Origin: Paenibacillus timonensis
GTDB lineage: Bacteria > Bacillota > Bacilli > Paenibacillales > Paenibacillaceae
Direction of reading: 5' to 3'
Assembly (NCBI RefSeq): GCF_009725205.1
Contig: NZ_WNZY01000022.1
Span: 1 to 64,000 of the forward strand
Length of the DNA: 64,000 bases
The notes under the pieces: generated by a model
Seen by the model: only the letters and a program-made list of their open reading frames with translations
Told to the model about the DNA's origin: nothing
The model's database searches: none
Part shown: positions 50,593 to 60,451 of the stretch, piece by piece
How positions within the stretch are numbered: the first letter of the stretch is position 1
How the letters are laid out: each line of letters opens with the position of its first letter
Position numbers and translations under genes: made by a program

Positions 50593-52671
50593 ATGAACAA
50601 AACAACCGCAAAAGCGGAATATGGATATGACGCTTGGTTACGGTACCGAAGCATCGAACCGGGCGAGCGACGAGAAGAGTTCAACGAATTTAGCGGCATC
50701 GTCATCGAGGGAACCGATGAACCGTTGGCACTTACTGCGGCCCGGGAGTTGTCCAGAGGATTAAGCGGGATGCTGGGGTGTGAGGTCTCTGTCCTGGAGC
50801 ACGCGGGGGATGCTCCTTGCTTTGTGCTGGGGCGGTTGGGACGCAGTCCGATCATCGACGGCATGTTCCCGGAAGGGGAGGCTAGCTTGGGGCTGGGCCG
50901 GGAGGGGTATGCTCTGCGGCATGAGCCCGGTAGTTCTGGGCGGATCGCCATCGGCGCAGATAGCGACGCCGGTTTGCTGTATGGCGCATTTGATGTGCTG
51001 CGCCGCATCGGTACCGGACAATCGCTGAAAGGGTTAAATATCGTGGAACGTCCGGTGAATGGGCTCCGGATGCTGAATCAATGGGACAATATGGACGGAA
51101 GCATTGAGCGTGGGTATGCCGGTTCCTCGATTTTTTACGAAAACAATCGATTCACGCAGAACCTGGAGCGCCTTCGCGACTACGCGCGGTTGCTGGCCTC
51201 GACGGGCATCAATGCGATTGCCATCAACAACGTGAATGTGCACCGGATCGAAACCGAGCTGATTACAGAGGCGTTATTGCCAGAGGTAGCCAGGGTGGCC
51301 GAGATCTTCCGCATGTACGGCATCAAGCTGTTCCTCAGCATCAATTACGCGGCCCCGCTGGAAATCGGCGGGTTATCTACCGCCGATCCGCTTGACCCGG
51401 AGGTTGCGGCCTGGTGGCGCGAACGCGCAGCGGAGATTTACCGAACGATCCCGGACTTTGGCGGGTTCTTGGTGAAGGCGGATTCGGAGAACCGGCCGGG
51501 ACCGTTCACCTATGGGCGGGATCATGCCGACGGCGCCAATATGCTGGCCGAGGCGCTGGAGCCTTACGGCGGGCTCGTGATCTGGCGATGCTTCGTTTAC
51601 AACTGCAAGCAGGACTGGAGAGACCGCAAGACGGATCGGGCACGGGCCGCCTACGATCATTTCGTCCCGCTGGACGGGCGATTCAAAGAGAACGTCATCT
51701 TGCAGGTCAAAAACGGTCCGATTGACTTTCAGGTGCGCGAGCCGGTATCGCCGCTGCTGGGCGCGATGCCGTTGACGAACCAAATGATCGAGTTTCAGGT
51801 CACCCAAGAATATACCGGGCAGCAACACCATGTCTGCTACCTCGTACCCCAGTGGAAGGAAGTACTGGACTTTGACAGCCATCTGAAAGGCGAAGGATCG
51901 ACCGTCAAACGGATCGTGGACGGTACGTTGCACGCCTCCCGTTACAGCGGATTCGCCGCCGTATCGAATATCGGCAGCGACGCCAACTGGACCGGGCATT
52001 TACTGGCACAGGCCAACCTTTACGGGTATGGGCGACTGGCTTGGAATCCGGAGCTTAGCGCCGAAGGCATTGCGGATGAATGGATTCGGCTGGTATTCGG
52101 CAGCGACGAGCGGGTGATCCAGGTCATTCGCGGCATTCTCATGGATTCCTGGAGCATTTACGAAAAGTATACCGCCCCGCTGGGCATCGGCTTTATGGTG
52201 AACCCGAACCACCATTACGGACCTAATGTGGACGGTTATGAATACTCGATGTGGGGGACGTATCATTTCGCGGATTGCCGCGGCATCGGCGTTGATCGGA
52301 CGATCGCGACGGGAACGGGTTACACGTCACAATATGCGGAGCCGAATCAAAGTCGCTATGAAACGCTGGAGACTTGTCCGGACGAGCTGCTGCTCTTCTT
52401 CCATCACGTTCCCTACACCCACGTGTTGCAATCCGGCAAGACTGTCATCCAGCATATTTACGATACCCATTTCGAAGGGGTCGAGCAAGCCGGGAAGCTG
52501 GCGGAGCTGTGGGCGGGATTGTCCGGCCTGATCGAAGAACCGCTGCATCGGCAGGTCGCTGAGCGATTGGCGGAGCAGGCGGAGCATGCCAAGGAATGGA
52601 GAGATCAAATCAACACGTACTTCTATCGTAAAAGCGGCATTCCCGATCAGCAGGGGCGACGGATGTATTGA
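50593..52671 (+). CDS. aguA: GH67 alpha-glucuronidase
   Basis: The 692-residue enzyme is the normal GH67 length and removes (4-O-methyl)glucuronic acid from the end of xylo-oligosaccharides. It has an N-terminal GH67N domain, a central TIM barrel and a C-terminal helical domain. Glu299 in [10 protein letters not shown] is the likely acid. Asp378 in NGPIDFQ and Glu406 in QVTQEYTGQ fit the catalytic carboxylates of Geobacillus AguA with a constant offset of 14 (from memory of that enzyme). There is no signal peptide, so it acts in the cytoplasm after import. ATG 50593 has GGGGGAG upstream. Confidence 0.96.
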   Translation: MNKTTAKAEYGYDAWLRYRSIEPGERREEFNEFSGIVIEGTDEPLALTAARELSRGLSGMLGCEVSVLEHAGDAPCFVLGRLGRSPIIDGMFPEGEASLGLGREGYALRHEPGSSGRIAIGADSDAGLLYGAFDVLRRIGTGQSLKGLNIVERPVNGLRMLNQWDNMDGSIERGYAGSSIFYENNRFTQNLERLRDYARLLASTGINAIAINNVNVHRIETELITEALLPEVARVAEIFRMYGIKLFLSINYAAPLEIGGLSTADPLDPEVAAWWRERAAEIYRTIPDFGGFLVKADSENRPGPFTYGRDHADGANMLAEALEPYGGLVIWRCFVYNCKQDWRDRKTDRARAAYDHFVPLDGRFKENVILQVKNGPIDFQVREPVSPLLGAMPLTNQMIEFQVTQEYTGQQHHVCYLVPQWKEVLDFDSHLKGEGSTVKRIVDGTLHASRYSGFAAVSNIGSDANWTGHLLAQANLYGYGRLAWNPELSAEGIADEWIRLVFGSDERVIQVIRGILMDSWSIYEKYTAPLGIGFMVNPNHHYGPNVDGYEYSMWGTYHFADCRGIGVDRTIATGTGYTSQYAEPNQSRYETLETCPDELLLFFHHVPYTHVLQSGKTVIQHIYDTHFEGVEQAGKLAELWAGLSGLIEEPLHRQVAERLAEQAEHAKEWRDQINTYFYRKSGIPDQQGRRMY

Positions 52672-52712
52672 TTTTTTCGTGATATTTTAAAAGATTTCGA
52701 GGATTCCTCTTC

Positions 52713-52741
52713 TACAACCGGCCGCGGGCCCGCCCTATACT
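52713..52741 (+). promoter_or_regulatory. Possible activated promoter for the permease genes
   Basis: A good -10 TATACT (52736-52741) has only a poor -35 (TACAAC, 17 bp upstream). GC-rich sequence fills the spacer. Such weak -35 promoters are usual for AraC-type activators like the regulator at 56535. Confidence 0.4.
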
Positions 52742-52781
52742 TGAGTTATAAGCACTCAGAAACTGCAGAGGTGAAGCAAGC

Positions 52782-53744
52782 ATGAAAAGTTCCGCGGCCT
52801 TGGCCGTCAAAGACGCGCCAGGAATCAAGAAGCGCCGGCAATTCCTGAAAAGATGGAATGCCCCGGTCGCCGGCTATTTATTTATTTCGCCGTGGTTGCT
52901 CGGTTTTCTCGGGTTGACCGCGTACCCGCTAATTTTATCGCTTTACTATTCGTTTACGGATTACACGCTGTTGGAGCCGATCAACTGGGTAGGTACCAAA
53001 AATTACGAACTGATCTTTACGGCGGATTCCAAGTTCGTCACCTCGGTCAAGGTTACGTTCCTGTACGTTTTGGCTTCGGTTCCATTAAAGCTGATCGCGG
53101 CGCTGCTTGTCGCCATCGTGCTGAACCGGGCGGTGCGAGGAATTGGGTTGTACCGCACGGCGATTTATTTCCCGTCGCTGATCGGTGGCAGTATCGCCGT
53201 ATCGTTGCTGTGGCGTAATATTTTTGGCGTGGACGGCATCTTCAACAAAATCATCGGAGCGTTTGGCCTTGAGGGGAAAGGCTGGATTACCAGTCCCGAT
53301 ACGGCGTTAAGCACGTTGGTTCTGCTAACGATCTGGCAATTTGGTTCGTCGATGGTCATTTTCCTGGCAGGCCTCAAGCAAATCCCGGGCGATCTGTACG
53401 AGGCTTCCGCCGTGGACGGCGCCGGCAAGGTTCGCCAGTTCTTCAACATCACGCTGCCGATGCTGTCCCCGGTCCTGTACTTCAACCTGGTCATGGGCGT
53501 CATCAACGCGTTCCAAATGTTTACTTCGGCGTTTGTCATCACGAACGGCGGCCCGATGAACTCGACTTATGTTTATGCGCTCTACTTGTACGAGCGGGCG
53601 TTTAGCCGGTACCAGCTTGGTTATTCCTCGGCTTTGGCCTGGATTATGCTGATCATGATCGTTGTGGCTACGCTGATCATCGCGGGGACATCGAAATACT
53701 GGGTGTTCTACGAAACGGAACCGGAAGGGAGAAAAGCCAAATGA
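52782..53744 (+). CDS. Sugar ABC transporter permease, MalF type
   Basis: The 320-residue CUT1 permease has six membrane segments and the coupling loop EASAVDGAGKVRQFFNITLP (EAA motif). It begins with a soluble lead and VAGYLFISPWLLGFLGL. It overlaps the next permease by 4 bp (ATGA). It forms the transmembrane pore with that protein for the oligosaccharide delivered by the lipoprotein at 48402. Confidence 0.95.
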   Translation: MKSSAALAVKDAPGIKKRRQFLKRWNAPVAGYLFISPWLLGFLGLTAYPLILSLYYSFTDYTLLEPINWVGTKNYELIFTADSKFVTSVKVTFLYVLASVPLKLIAALLVAIVLNRAVRGIGLYRTAIYFPSLIGGSIAVSLLWRNIFGVDGIFNKIIGAFGLEGKGWITSPDTALSTLVLLTIWQFGSSMVIFLAGLKQIPGDLYEASAVDGAGKVRQFFNITLPMLSPVLYFNLVMGVINAFQMFTSAFVITNGGPMNSTYVYALYLYERAFSRYQLGYSSALAWIMLIMIVVATLIIAGTSKYWVFYETEPEGRKAK

Positions 53745-54583
53745 CTTTCAAATGGAAGCCGCTGATCCGGCACTTCTTTATGATCTCGTTCAGTCTGGTG
53801 ATGGTCTATCCGGTGCTTTGGTGGATCGGCGCGTCGCTCAAAACAAACGGCGAGCTGGCTTCACCGAATATTTTCCCTTCGGTCCCGCAGTGGAGCAACT
53901 TCGTTAAAGGCTGGAATTCGGTGCCTGGCCATTCCTTTACCGATTTTTACCTGAACACATTTGCCCTGGAGGCGGCGGTCATCGCAGCGACGCTGGTATC
54001 CAGCACGCTTGTCGCGTTTGGGTTCGGGAGACTGAATTTTCCTCTGAAAAACCTCTGGTTCTCCTTGTTCATGCTCACTTTGATGATGCCGGGGCAGGTA
54101 CTGATCATTCCGCAATACGCCTTGTTCCACCAACTTGGCTGGGTGAACACGTATTGGCCGTTTATCGTACCGCATATGCTTGCAGGCGGCGCGGGCGGGA
54201 CGTTCTTCGTCTTCCTGTTGATCCAGTTCGTACGCGGCATCCCGAAGGAGCTGGATGAATCGGCGAAAATCGACGGCTGTTCCTGGTTCGGCATTTACTT
54301 CCGGATCGTCATGCCGCTGATGGTTCCGGCTATCGTGACCGTAATGATCTTCTGCTTCCTTTGGAACTGGGACGATTTCCTCGGACATCTGCTGTATCTC
54401 AACTCGGTGGATAAATACACGGTCAGCCTGGCGCTGCGGATGATCAACGATTCCCAGTCGGCTCAGGAATGGGGGCAACTGCTGGCGATGTCGCTCGTAT
54501 CCATCGTTCCGGCTACCTTGATCTTTATGTTCTTGCAAAAATACTTCGTCGAGGGGATTGCCACAACCGGAATAAAGGGATAG
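53741..54583 (+). CDS. Sugar ABC transporter permease, MalG type
   Basis: The 280-residue CUT1 permease has six membrane segments and the EAA loop ELDESAKIDGCSWFGIYFRI followed by VMPLMVPA. It is translationally coupled to the preceding permease. A terminator follows, so the two permeases form their own transcript. Confidence 0.95.
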   Translation: MTFKWKPLIRHFFMISFSLVMVYPVLWWIGASLKTNGELASPNIFPSVPQWSNFVKGWNSVPGHSFTDFYLNTFALEAAVIAATLVSSTLVAFGFGRLNFPLKNLWFSLFMLTLMMPGQVLIIPQYALFHQLGWVNTYWPFIVPHMLAGGAGGTFFVFLLIQFVRGIPKELDESAKIDGCSWFGIYFRIVMPLMVPAIVTVMIFCFLWNWDDFLGHLLYLNSVDKYTVSLALRMINDSQSAQEWGQLLAMSLVSIVPATLIFMFLQKYFVEGIATTGIKG

Positions 54584-54606
54584 GGACGGCGGACGGCCAA
54601 TTATAT

Positions 54607-54646
54607 AACGGTAAAGCGTGAATTTCCTTCGCGGCTTTACCGTTTT
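54607..54646 (+). terminator. Terminator after permease genes
   Basis: AACGGTAAAGC pairs with GGCTTTACCGTT (with small internal mismatches and a GAA/TTC continuation), followed by TTTTTT. Confidence 0.85.
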
Positions 54647-54673
54647 TTCCTTACACCTGAAGGGAGTGCAGTC

Positions 54674-56482
54674 TTGAGCATGACGAATCCGTTCAAGAAG
54701 TTCCGGATCGATAGTTTATTCTTTCGCAGTTTTGCCATCTTTATCGTAGCCGTATTAGCCTGTATTGCCTGGGCCAGCTACCGCATTTCGTCCAATGAGC
54801 TGGCGAAGACCAGCTCCCATTATCAGCAGCTGCTGTTGGACGAGCTCAACAACGAAATCACCACCCGGTTGGTGACGATCGAGCAAATCTCGTTGTCGAC
54901 ATCCCGCGATAATGAGCTCATTACGTTTCTGCGCGACCGGCAGGACGAATACGACCGGCATCGCCGGTCTGTCAGCGTGGAGCGTGCCTTAGCCAATCTG
55001 ACTTATTCGATTCCGATCATTCAAGGAATCGACTTATATATGGAGCGTCCGCTGCGGGGGGACGCCAACAGCTATATCCAATTCCGCGGTTTAGGCGATC
55101 TGGCCAAACAGGAGTGGGCGGAGGCGCTTGACAAGAACGACTTCGCCTGGTCCCGTGAGCATGAAATCCCCAGCTTCCAAGGGAATGTGCGAGTGCTTAG
55201 CTTCGCGCGCAAAATTGTTGAAGAGGACAAGTACCTCGGCGTGCTGGTCGTCCACGTCAAAGCGAAGGAGATCGAACAGCTGCTGGCCGGGCATTCCGCG
55301 CCGGTCAACCGGATGATGATTGACACTTTGGGGCAGCAGACGGTGAAAACCGGTCAGGTTCCGGAGCATACCGAGCTGTCCCAGTGGATCGACGTGAAAA
55401 CCGACCAGTCCGGGTATATGCATATTCGGGGCCAGCGGGAGCTGGGCGACTCGCTGCTGGTGTATTCCAAGATGCGCGATTCCCATTGGATGCTCGTTGA
55501 AATTACGTCCTGGAGCGAAATTACGAAAGGCAGCTTCCGACTGGCGCTGGTCATCGGCATGATAGGGGTTTTCGCCATTTTGTTGGCATTGCTGCTGACC
55601 CTCTATTTAAGCCGCCAATTTACGAAGCCGATCAAGAGTCTCGTCATGGCGATGCGTCAGTATTTTGTGGGAGGCGGTGGCCCTGCCGGCAGCGGTGGTA
55701 ATCCCGTGGATCTGCCGGACGATTACGAGAACGAATTTGGTTATCTCTTCGACGGGTACCGCAAGCAGATGGAGCAGATCGAAGAGCTGTACCGCTCGCT
55801 GCAGCGGCGGTATGAACAGCAGCGTAAGGCGGAAATCGAAGCGCTGCAGGCCAACATTAACCCTCATTTTCTGTACAATATGCTGGATCAGTTGAATTGG
55901 ATGGCGATTGAAGCGGGGCAAGACGAGCTGAGCCGAATTCTCGAGTTGATGGGGCGCATGTTTCGGATCGGCTTGTCCAACGGCAATAGCTTCATTACGA
56001 TCGACGAGGAGCTGGAACATATCCACTGCTATCTGGAGATTCAACAGCTGCGCTGGCAAGCCGGAAGAGGGGGAGAGTTGGACTACGCTATTGATGCGCC
56101 GCTCTCCATTCAGGAGTTGTTTATCCCGAAGCTGACGCTGCAGCCGTTCGTGGAAAATGCCATCGTCCATGGGTTTAATGGACGTTCCTGCGGCAAGGTC
56201 TGGATCAAACTGGAGGAGCAGCCGGATTTGCTTACCATTACGATCGAAGACGATGGTGCTGGACTGAAACAGGCCGTAGACCGCGAGCGTAAACGGCGGA
56301 CCGGAGGGTATGGCGTCCGCAATGTGAGGGAGCGGATTGCCGGTTACTTTGAAGGCGCTTACGGTGTGGAATTATCCGAACGTGCAGAAGGCGGCACCCG
56401 TGTCGTCATTACGCTGCCGAAACTGTCGGAACCGCCGGTGCCTCCGCTTGGTGAACCGATAGAACCGGGGCCAGCCGCGTGA
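54674..56482 (+). CDS. YesM-type sensor histidine kinase
   Basis: The 602-residue kinase has two membrane helices (about 15-38 and 295-320) around a large extracellular sensor of about 255 residues. A HAMP region, the His_kinase box NINPHFLYNMLDQLNWMA with the acceptor His, and a HATPase domain (LTLQPFVENAIVHGF, IEDDGAGLKQAV, GYGVRNVRERI) follow. This LytS/YesM class pairs with AraC-type response regulators for carbohydrate uptake. A TTG start at 54674 has AGGGAG seven to eight bases upstream; ATG 54680 is possible. The signal is probably the imported oligosaccharide or its binding protein. Confidence 0.93.
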   Translation: MSMTNPFKKFRIDSLFFRSFAIFIVAVLACIAWASYRISSNELAKTSSHYQQLLLDELNNEITTRLVTIEQISLSTSRDNELITFLRDRQDEYDRHRRSVSVERALANLTYSIPIIQGIDLYMERPLRGDANSYIQFRGLGDLAKQEWAEALDKNDFAWSREHEIPSFQGNVRVLSFARKIVEEDKYLGVLVVHVKAKEIEQLLAGHSAPVNRMMIDTLGQQTVKTGQVPEHTELSQWIDVKTDQSGYMHIRGQRELGDSLLVYSKMRDSHWMLVEITSWSEITKGSFRLALVIGMIGVFAILLALLLTLYLSRQFTKPIKSLVMAMRQYFVGGGGPAGSGGNPVDLPDDYENEFGYLFDGYRKQMEQIEELYRSLQRRYEQQRKAEIEALQANINPHFLYNMLDQLNWMAIEAGQDELSRILELMGRMFRIGLSNGNSFITIDEELEHIHCYLEIQQLRWQAGRGGELDYAIDAPLSIQELFIPKLTLQPFVENAIVHGFNGRSCGKVWIKLEEQPDLLTITIEDDGAGLKQAVDRERKRRTGGYGVRNVRERIAGYFEGAYGVELSERAEGGTRVVITLPKLSEPPVPPLGEPIEPGPAA

Positions 56483-56534
56483 GCGGGACTCTCGTAAAGA
56501 TCATCTAGGAGAACAGCCAAGGAGGTAATTGAGG

Positions 56535-58154
56535 ATGTGGAAAATCGCCATCGTCGATGATGAACGCCAAGTGCTGCAAGGTATGAAACGCGCCATTCCG
56601 TGGGAACAGCTGGGGGCGGAATGGGTTGGAGAGGCGCTGAACGGCGCGGACGGGCTGGATGTGGTTCGTCAAACCGAACCGGATATCGTGATCACGGACA
56701 TTTACATGCCGGCGATGAATGGCATCGATATGATCGAACAGCTGCGCAAGGACGGGTATGACGGAAAGGTCATTATTTTCAGCGGATATTCGGACTTCGA
56801 ACATGCGCGGCAAGCGCTGCGCTTTAATGTCAGCGATTACGTCTCCAAGCCGATTAGCGTGCCAACGCTGAAGACGATCTTAACCAAGGTGATCGGCGAG
56901 CTAACCGAGGAGGAAGAGAGCCGGCAGAAGCAAGGCGAGATGGAGCGGAAGCTCAGCTTATATGAACCCTTCATCGAAAAAGAGTGGGTCCGTTCGGCCG
57001 TCGTTGGCACGCTGGACAGCACCTATCGGGAAGCGGGTCGGCTGCCGGAGCCCTATCGGTACTGGACAAATTTCAGCCATGTCACGATCGGCATCGACCT
57101 GGTCCGGGATGCGCGCGTCAGTGAGTTTTCTTTGTCGGACTGGAATCTGTTCCGGTTTGCGATCCGCAATATCGCTTGCGAGGTAGCCCGCAAAATGTTC
57201 AGTTCCGTGGAATATACCGAACTGCACAGTACGAGGGCGGTGTTGATGGTCCATCCGCGGCCGGAGGAACCGGCGGAGCTGTTAGACAAGAAGCTGCATG
57301 AGCTGGGCGTGAAGCTGATTAATGCGATCAAATGTTATCTCAAGCTAGTCGTACGAGTGGGGATCGGAGGCGTTAAGCGGCAATGGCTTCAGATTCCGGA
57401 GTCGACAGAGGAAGCGTTCCGTGCCATCGAGTTAAGGGCGGGACGGCGGGATCCGGCCTACGCGCTTTACGCTTATCAAGAGGACGAAGACGATTACGTG
57501 TTCGCGGACAATTTGTTTTCGGTCAAGTTCTATGTGGAATTGGCTTCCGCGATGAAAGCGTCTCAGGAAGCGGAGGCCAAGAAGCTGGTTGCGGATTACA
57601 TGAGCCGGTTGGAGCTTCAGAAGGCGATGACGCCTGAATCGGTGCAAATCCTCGCCAGCGAGCTGTGGGGGGTATTTACGTATTGTCTCTATGAAGCCGG
57701 CGTATTGCTTAATGATCTCGTGCCCGGCGAACAGATTACGAAGGAGCTCGTTGGTTTGACCGGTCCGGAGCAGCTCACGGAATGGCTGTCGGACAAAATC
57801 ACGCTCATCTGCAGCAGCCGCCAATGGCGGGGAAACAACAAACACCGGCAGGTGGTGGATTACATGACCGGTTATATCCATGAGCATTATGCCGAGGACA
57901 TCACGTTGGCGGAGTTGTCGGAGAAGCTCTACATTTCACGCAACCACTTGTCGATCATTTTCAAAAACATCACTGGCGAAACGTTCAACAACTATCTGAC
58001 CCGGGTTCGAATCGAAAAAGCACGCGAGCTGCTGTTGCAGCGTACGATGCTCGTCTATGAGGTGGCTGAGCGGGTCGGCTACAAGAACGTGCCCTATTTC
58101 AGCACTTTGTTCAAAAAAATTACCGGCATGAACCCAACCGATTTGATTAAATAG
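56535..58154 (+). CDS. YesN-type response regulator with AraC DNA-binding domain
   Basis: The 539-residue regulator has a receiver domain (phospho-acceptor Asp55 in VITDIYMPAMNG, Lys in YVSKPI). A long middle region of about 300 residues and a C-terminal AraC double helix-turn-helix follow (ITLAELSEKLYISRNHLSII then FKNITGETFNNYLTRVRIEK and YKNVPYFSTLFKKITGMNP). ATG 56535 has AAGGAGGT upstream. It is the partner of the kinase and probably activates the permease and binding-protein promoters. Confidence 0.95.
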   Translation: MWKIAIVDDERQVLQGMKRAIPWEQLGAEWVGEALNGADGLDVVRQTEPDIVITDIYMPAMNGIDMIEQLRKDGYDGKVIIFSGYSDFEHARQALRFNVSDYVSKPISVPTLKTILTKVIGELTEEEESRQKQGEMERKLSLYEPFIEKEWVRSAVVGTLDSTYREAGRLPEPYRYWTNFSHVTIGIDLVRDARVSEFSLSDWNLFRFAIRNIACEVARKMFSSVEYTELHSTRAVLMVHPRPEEPAELLDKKLHELGVKLINAIKCYLKLVVRVGIGGVKRQWLQIPESTEEAFRAIELRAGRRDPAYALYAYQEDEDDYVFADNLFSVKFYVELASAMKASQEAEAKKLVADYMSRLELQKAMTPESVQILASELWGVFTYCLYEAGVLLNDLVPGEQITKELVGLTGPEQLTEWLSDKITLICSSRQWRGNNKHRQVVDYMTGYIHEHYAEDITLAELSEKLYISRNHLSIIFKNITGETFNNYLTRVRIEKARELLLQRTMLVYEVAERVGYKNVPYFSTLFKKITGMNPTDLIK

Positions 58155-58176
58155 ACAACCAGGGGAGAGAGAAATC

Positions 58177-59280
58177 ATGATCAATGTCGCCCTTGTCGGC
58201 ACCGGCTCGATTGCCGTGACGCATCTTGAGGCATTTACCCGCTTTAGGGACCGCTGCCGGATCACGGCGCTGGTTGATCGGAGCGGAGAGAAGGCGCAGA
58301 AGCTGAAGGAACGTTTTAGCCTGGATTGCGAGATTTATTCGGATTACGAGGAAATCGTGAACTCTGATTCGGTGGATTTGGTGTCCCTGTGCACCCCTCC
58401 GTCTACCCACGCAAATCTAGCTTCGGCATTCCTGTTGGCGGGCAAGCATGTCTTGGTCGAAAAGCCAATGGCCCCCTCACTGTCTGAATGCGACCGGATG
58501 CTGGAGGCGGCGGCTAGAGGCCATGCACTCTTATCCATCGTCGGACAAAACCGTTTCTATGACCCGATCCGCCAGGTTAAACGGGTGATCGATACCGGAT
58601 TGACGGGCCGTATCGTCCATGCCGAGGCTAATTCCTATTGGTGGCGCGGGCGCAGCTATTACGATGTCGAATGGCGGGGAACGTGGGAAGCTGAAGGTGG
58701 CGGCTGTGTGATGAATCATGCGGTGCACCATTTGGATTTGCTGCTGTGGATCAGAGGGATGCCTTCGGAAGTCCTAGCGGTAACCGCCAATACGTCGCAC
58801 GGCAATTCGCAGGTTGAAGACTTGTCTATCGCGATCCTTAAGTTCCCGGACGGTAGTCTGGCTCAAGTGACCAGCTCGGTCGTCCATCATGGCGAAGAAC
58901 AGCGGCTTGTCTTTCAGGGGGAGCACGCCAAGGTGGGAATGCCGTGGCAGGTATACGCATCAGCCGAAGGGGATGGTGGTTTTCCGGAGCGGAATCCGGA
59001 CCTGGAAGCGGAAATCCAGCAAGAGGCCGCAGAGGTCGCACCACTGCAATATACTGGGCACGCCGGGCAAATTGACGACGTGCTGCGCGCCATTGAAACG
59101 GGTAGCCGGCAGGTACTGATCGACGGAAATGAGGGACGAAAAACGATCGAGCTCATCATGGCGATTTACGAATCCTCCGCAACCGGGAAGCCGGTTTCGT
59201 TGCCACTGCCGAAGGATTCGATCTTTTACGCGCAGGAGAGCATTCTCAGGAAGGCGCCTCGGTTTCACCCGATGGCGTGA
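58177..59280 (+). CDS. Gfo/Idh/MocA-family oxidoreductase, intact
   Basis: The 367-residue NAD(P)-dependent enzyme has the Rossmann motif VALVGTGSIAVTHLE and the catalytic EKP motif (Glu95-Lys96-Pro97 in VLVEKPMAPS). The sugar-binding domain contains EAEGGGCVMNHAVHHLDLLL, where the second catalytic His lies. This family oxidises or reduces sugars, inositols or sugar acids. In this locus a role in glucuronate or sugar handling is plausible but unproved. It starts 22 bp after the regulator gene and is followed by a diverged paralogue. Confidence 0.92.
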   Translation: MINVALVGTGSIAVTHLEAFTRFRDRCRITALVDRSGEKAQKLKERFSLDCEIYSDYEEIVNSDSVDLVSLCTPPSTHANLASAFLLAGKHVLVEKPMAPSLSECDRMLEAAARGHALLSIVGQNRFYDPIRQVKRVIDTGLTGRIVHAEANSYWWRGRSYYDVEWRGTWEAEGGGCVMNHAVHHLDLLLWIRGMPSEVLAVTANTSHGNSQVEDLSIAILKFPDGSLAQVTSSVVHHGEEQRLVFQGEHAKVGMPWQVYASAEGDGGFPERNPDLEAEIQQEAAEVAPLQYTGHAGQIDDVLRAIETGSRQVLIDGNEGRKTIELIMAIYESSATGKPVSLPLPKDSIFYAQESILRKAPRFHPMA

Positions 59281-59304
59281 AGAACGCGAAGGAGGGAAGC
59301 AAGC

Positions 59305-60378
59305 ATGCCGGTCACTTTCAGCCTCATCGGCGGGGCGGGCTTTCGGGCCCAATACTATTTGCGGATCGCTCAGGCGCTTCCGGATCGATTTCAAATCGGA
59401 GGTTTGGTCGTCCGCGACGAAATGAAAGCGCAGGCGATGGAGCGGCAGTGGGGCGTGCGGACCTACCGCTCGGTTGAAGCTCTGCTGCAGCAGGAGCAGC
59501 AGGACTTTATGGTGTTAGCGGTCAGCGGCTCGGAGATGCTGTCCTATCTGCTGCAACTGGCGGAGACGGGAATCCCCGTCCTCTCGGAAACGCCGCCGGC
59601 GTCCGACCTTGCCGGGTTGGAGCTGCTTCACTCGCGGCTAAGCGGGAGAGGCGCAAGGATCCAGGTTGCGGAGCAATATCATTTACACCCGCTCCAGCAA
59701 GCTCGGCTCCAGTTGATCGATTCGGGACGGCTGGGACGAATCACTGAGGCAACCGTATCCATCTCTCACTTGTACCACGGTGTCAGCTTGATTCGCCGGC
59801 TGTTGGGAGTTACCTTCGAAGAAGTGAGGATTCGCGCAATGCGGTTTGATTCGAATTGGGTGCAGGGACCGACGCGCAGCGGTCCGCCTGCGGAAGATCG
59901 ACTTGTCCCTTCCGTTCGGGAGCTGGCCTGGCTCGATTTTGGCGATCGGCTGGGGATTTACGATTTTACTCGCGACCAGCATCGCTCCTGGATCCGCTCC
60001 AATCATTGCTGCATCCGCGGCGAACGCGGGGAAATCTTCGATTCGCGGGTATTGATCCAGCAAGAGAATACGATTCCGCTGCAGTTGGAGCTAAAGCGGG
60101 TTAATAAGGGCGAACAAGAGAACCAGGAAGGGTACTATCTGCAAGGCATATTGGGCGGAGAACAGTGGTTGTATACGAATCCGTTTGCGCCGGCCAGATT
60201 ATATGATGACGAGCTAGCCATAGCGGCCTGTCTGGAGAAGATGGGCGAATATGCTCAAGGCGGTCCCGCTTTTTATGGATTATGGGAAGCGGCGCAGGAT
60301 CATTATCTCGGAATGATGATTGAACGGGCAATCCTTACCGGAGAAAAGGTGGTTGCCGCACGCCCGAGTTGGGGATAA
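59305..60378 (+). CDS. Gfo/Idh/MocA-like protein lacking the EKP lysine
   Basis: The 357-residue protein has a Rossmann lead SLIGGAGFRAQYYLRIAQAL. The position of EKP is VLSETPPAS, so residue 96, the catalytic Lys of the paralogue encoded upstream, is Thr. The glycine pattern GGAGFR is also atypical. The C-terminal domain contains EQYHLHPLQQARLQLIDSGR and SISHLYHGVSLIRRLLG. It is probably catalytically altered and may be a binding or regulatory subunit, or an enzyme with different chemistry. It overlaps no neighbour and has an AAGGAGG ribosome site. Confidence 0.82.
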   Translation: MPVTFSLIGGAGFRAQYYLRIAQALPDRFQIGGLVVRDEMKAQAMERQWGVRTYRSVEALLQQEQQDFMVLAVSGSEMLSYLLQLAETGIPVLSETPPASDLAGLELLHSRLSGRGARIQVAEQYHLHPLQQARLQLIDSGRLGRITEATVSISHLYHGVSLIRRLLGVTFEEVRIRAMRFDSNWVQGPTRSGPPAEDRLVPSVRELAWLDFGDRLGIYDFTRDQHRSWIRSNHCCIRGERGEIFDSRVLIQQENTIPLQLELKRVNKGEQENQEGYYLQGILGGEQWLYTNPFAPARLYDDELAIAACLEKMGEYAQGGPAFYGLWEAAQDHYLGMMIERAILTGEKVVAARPSWG

Positions 60379-60397
60379 AATTTCTTATAAAAGAGAG

Positions 60398-60428
60398 TTG
60401 ACCTTCACGTTACGTCAACGTTTATCAT
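60398..60428 (+). promoter_or_regulatory. MerR-type promoter with 19-bp spacer
   Basis: TTGACC (60398-60403) and TATCAT (60423-60428) are separated by 19 bp, the overlong spacing that MerR regulators correct by DNA distortion. Inverted TTGAC/GTCAA and ACGTT/AACGT half-sites lie in and beside the spacer. Confidence 0.8.
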
Positions 60429-60451
60429 GAGTGTTGTCAGGAGGTGAGCAC

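Noticed and set aside
51373-51999. 208-codon open frame on the minus strand inside GH67
   Set aside because: Antisense to conserved catalytic regions and without a ribosome site.
53861-54538. 225-codon open frame on the minus strand inside the MalG-type permease
   Set aside because: Composition (Gln, Arg, His, Glu rich) is typical of the antisense of a membrane protein; no start signals.
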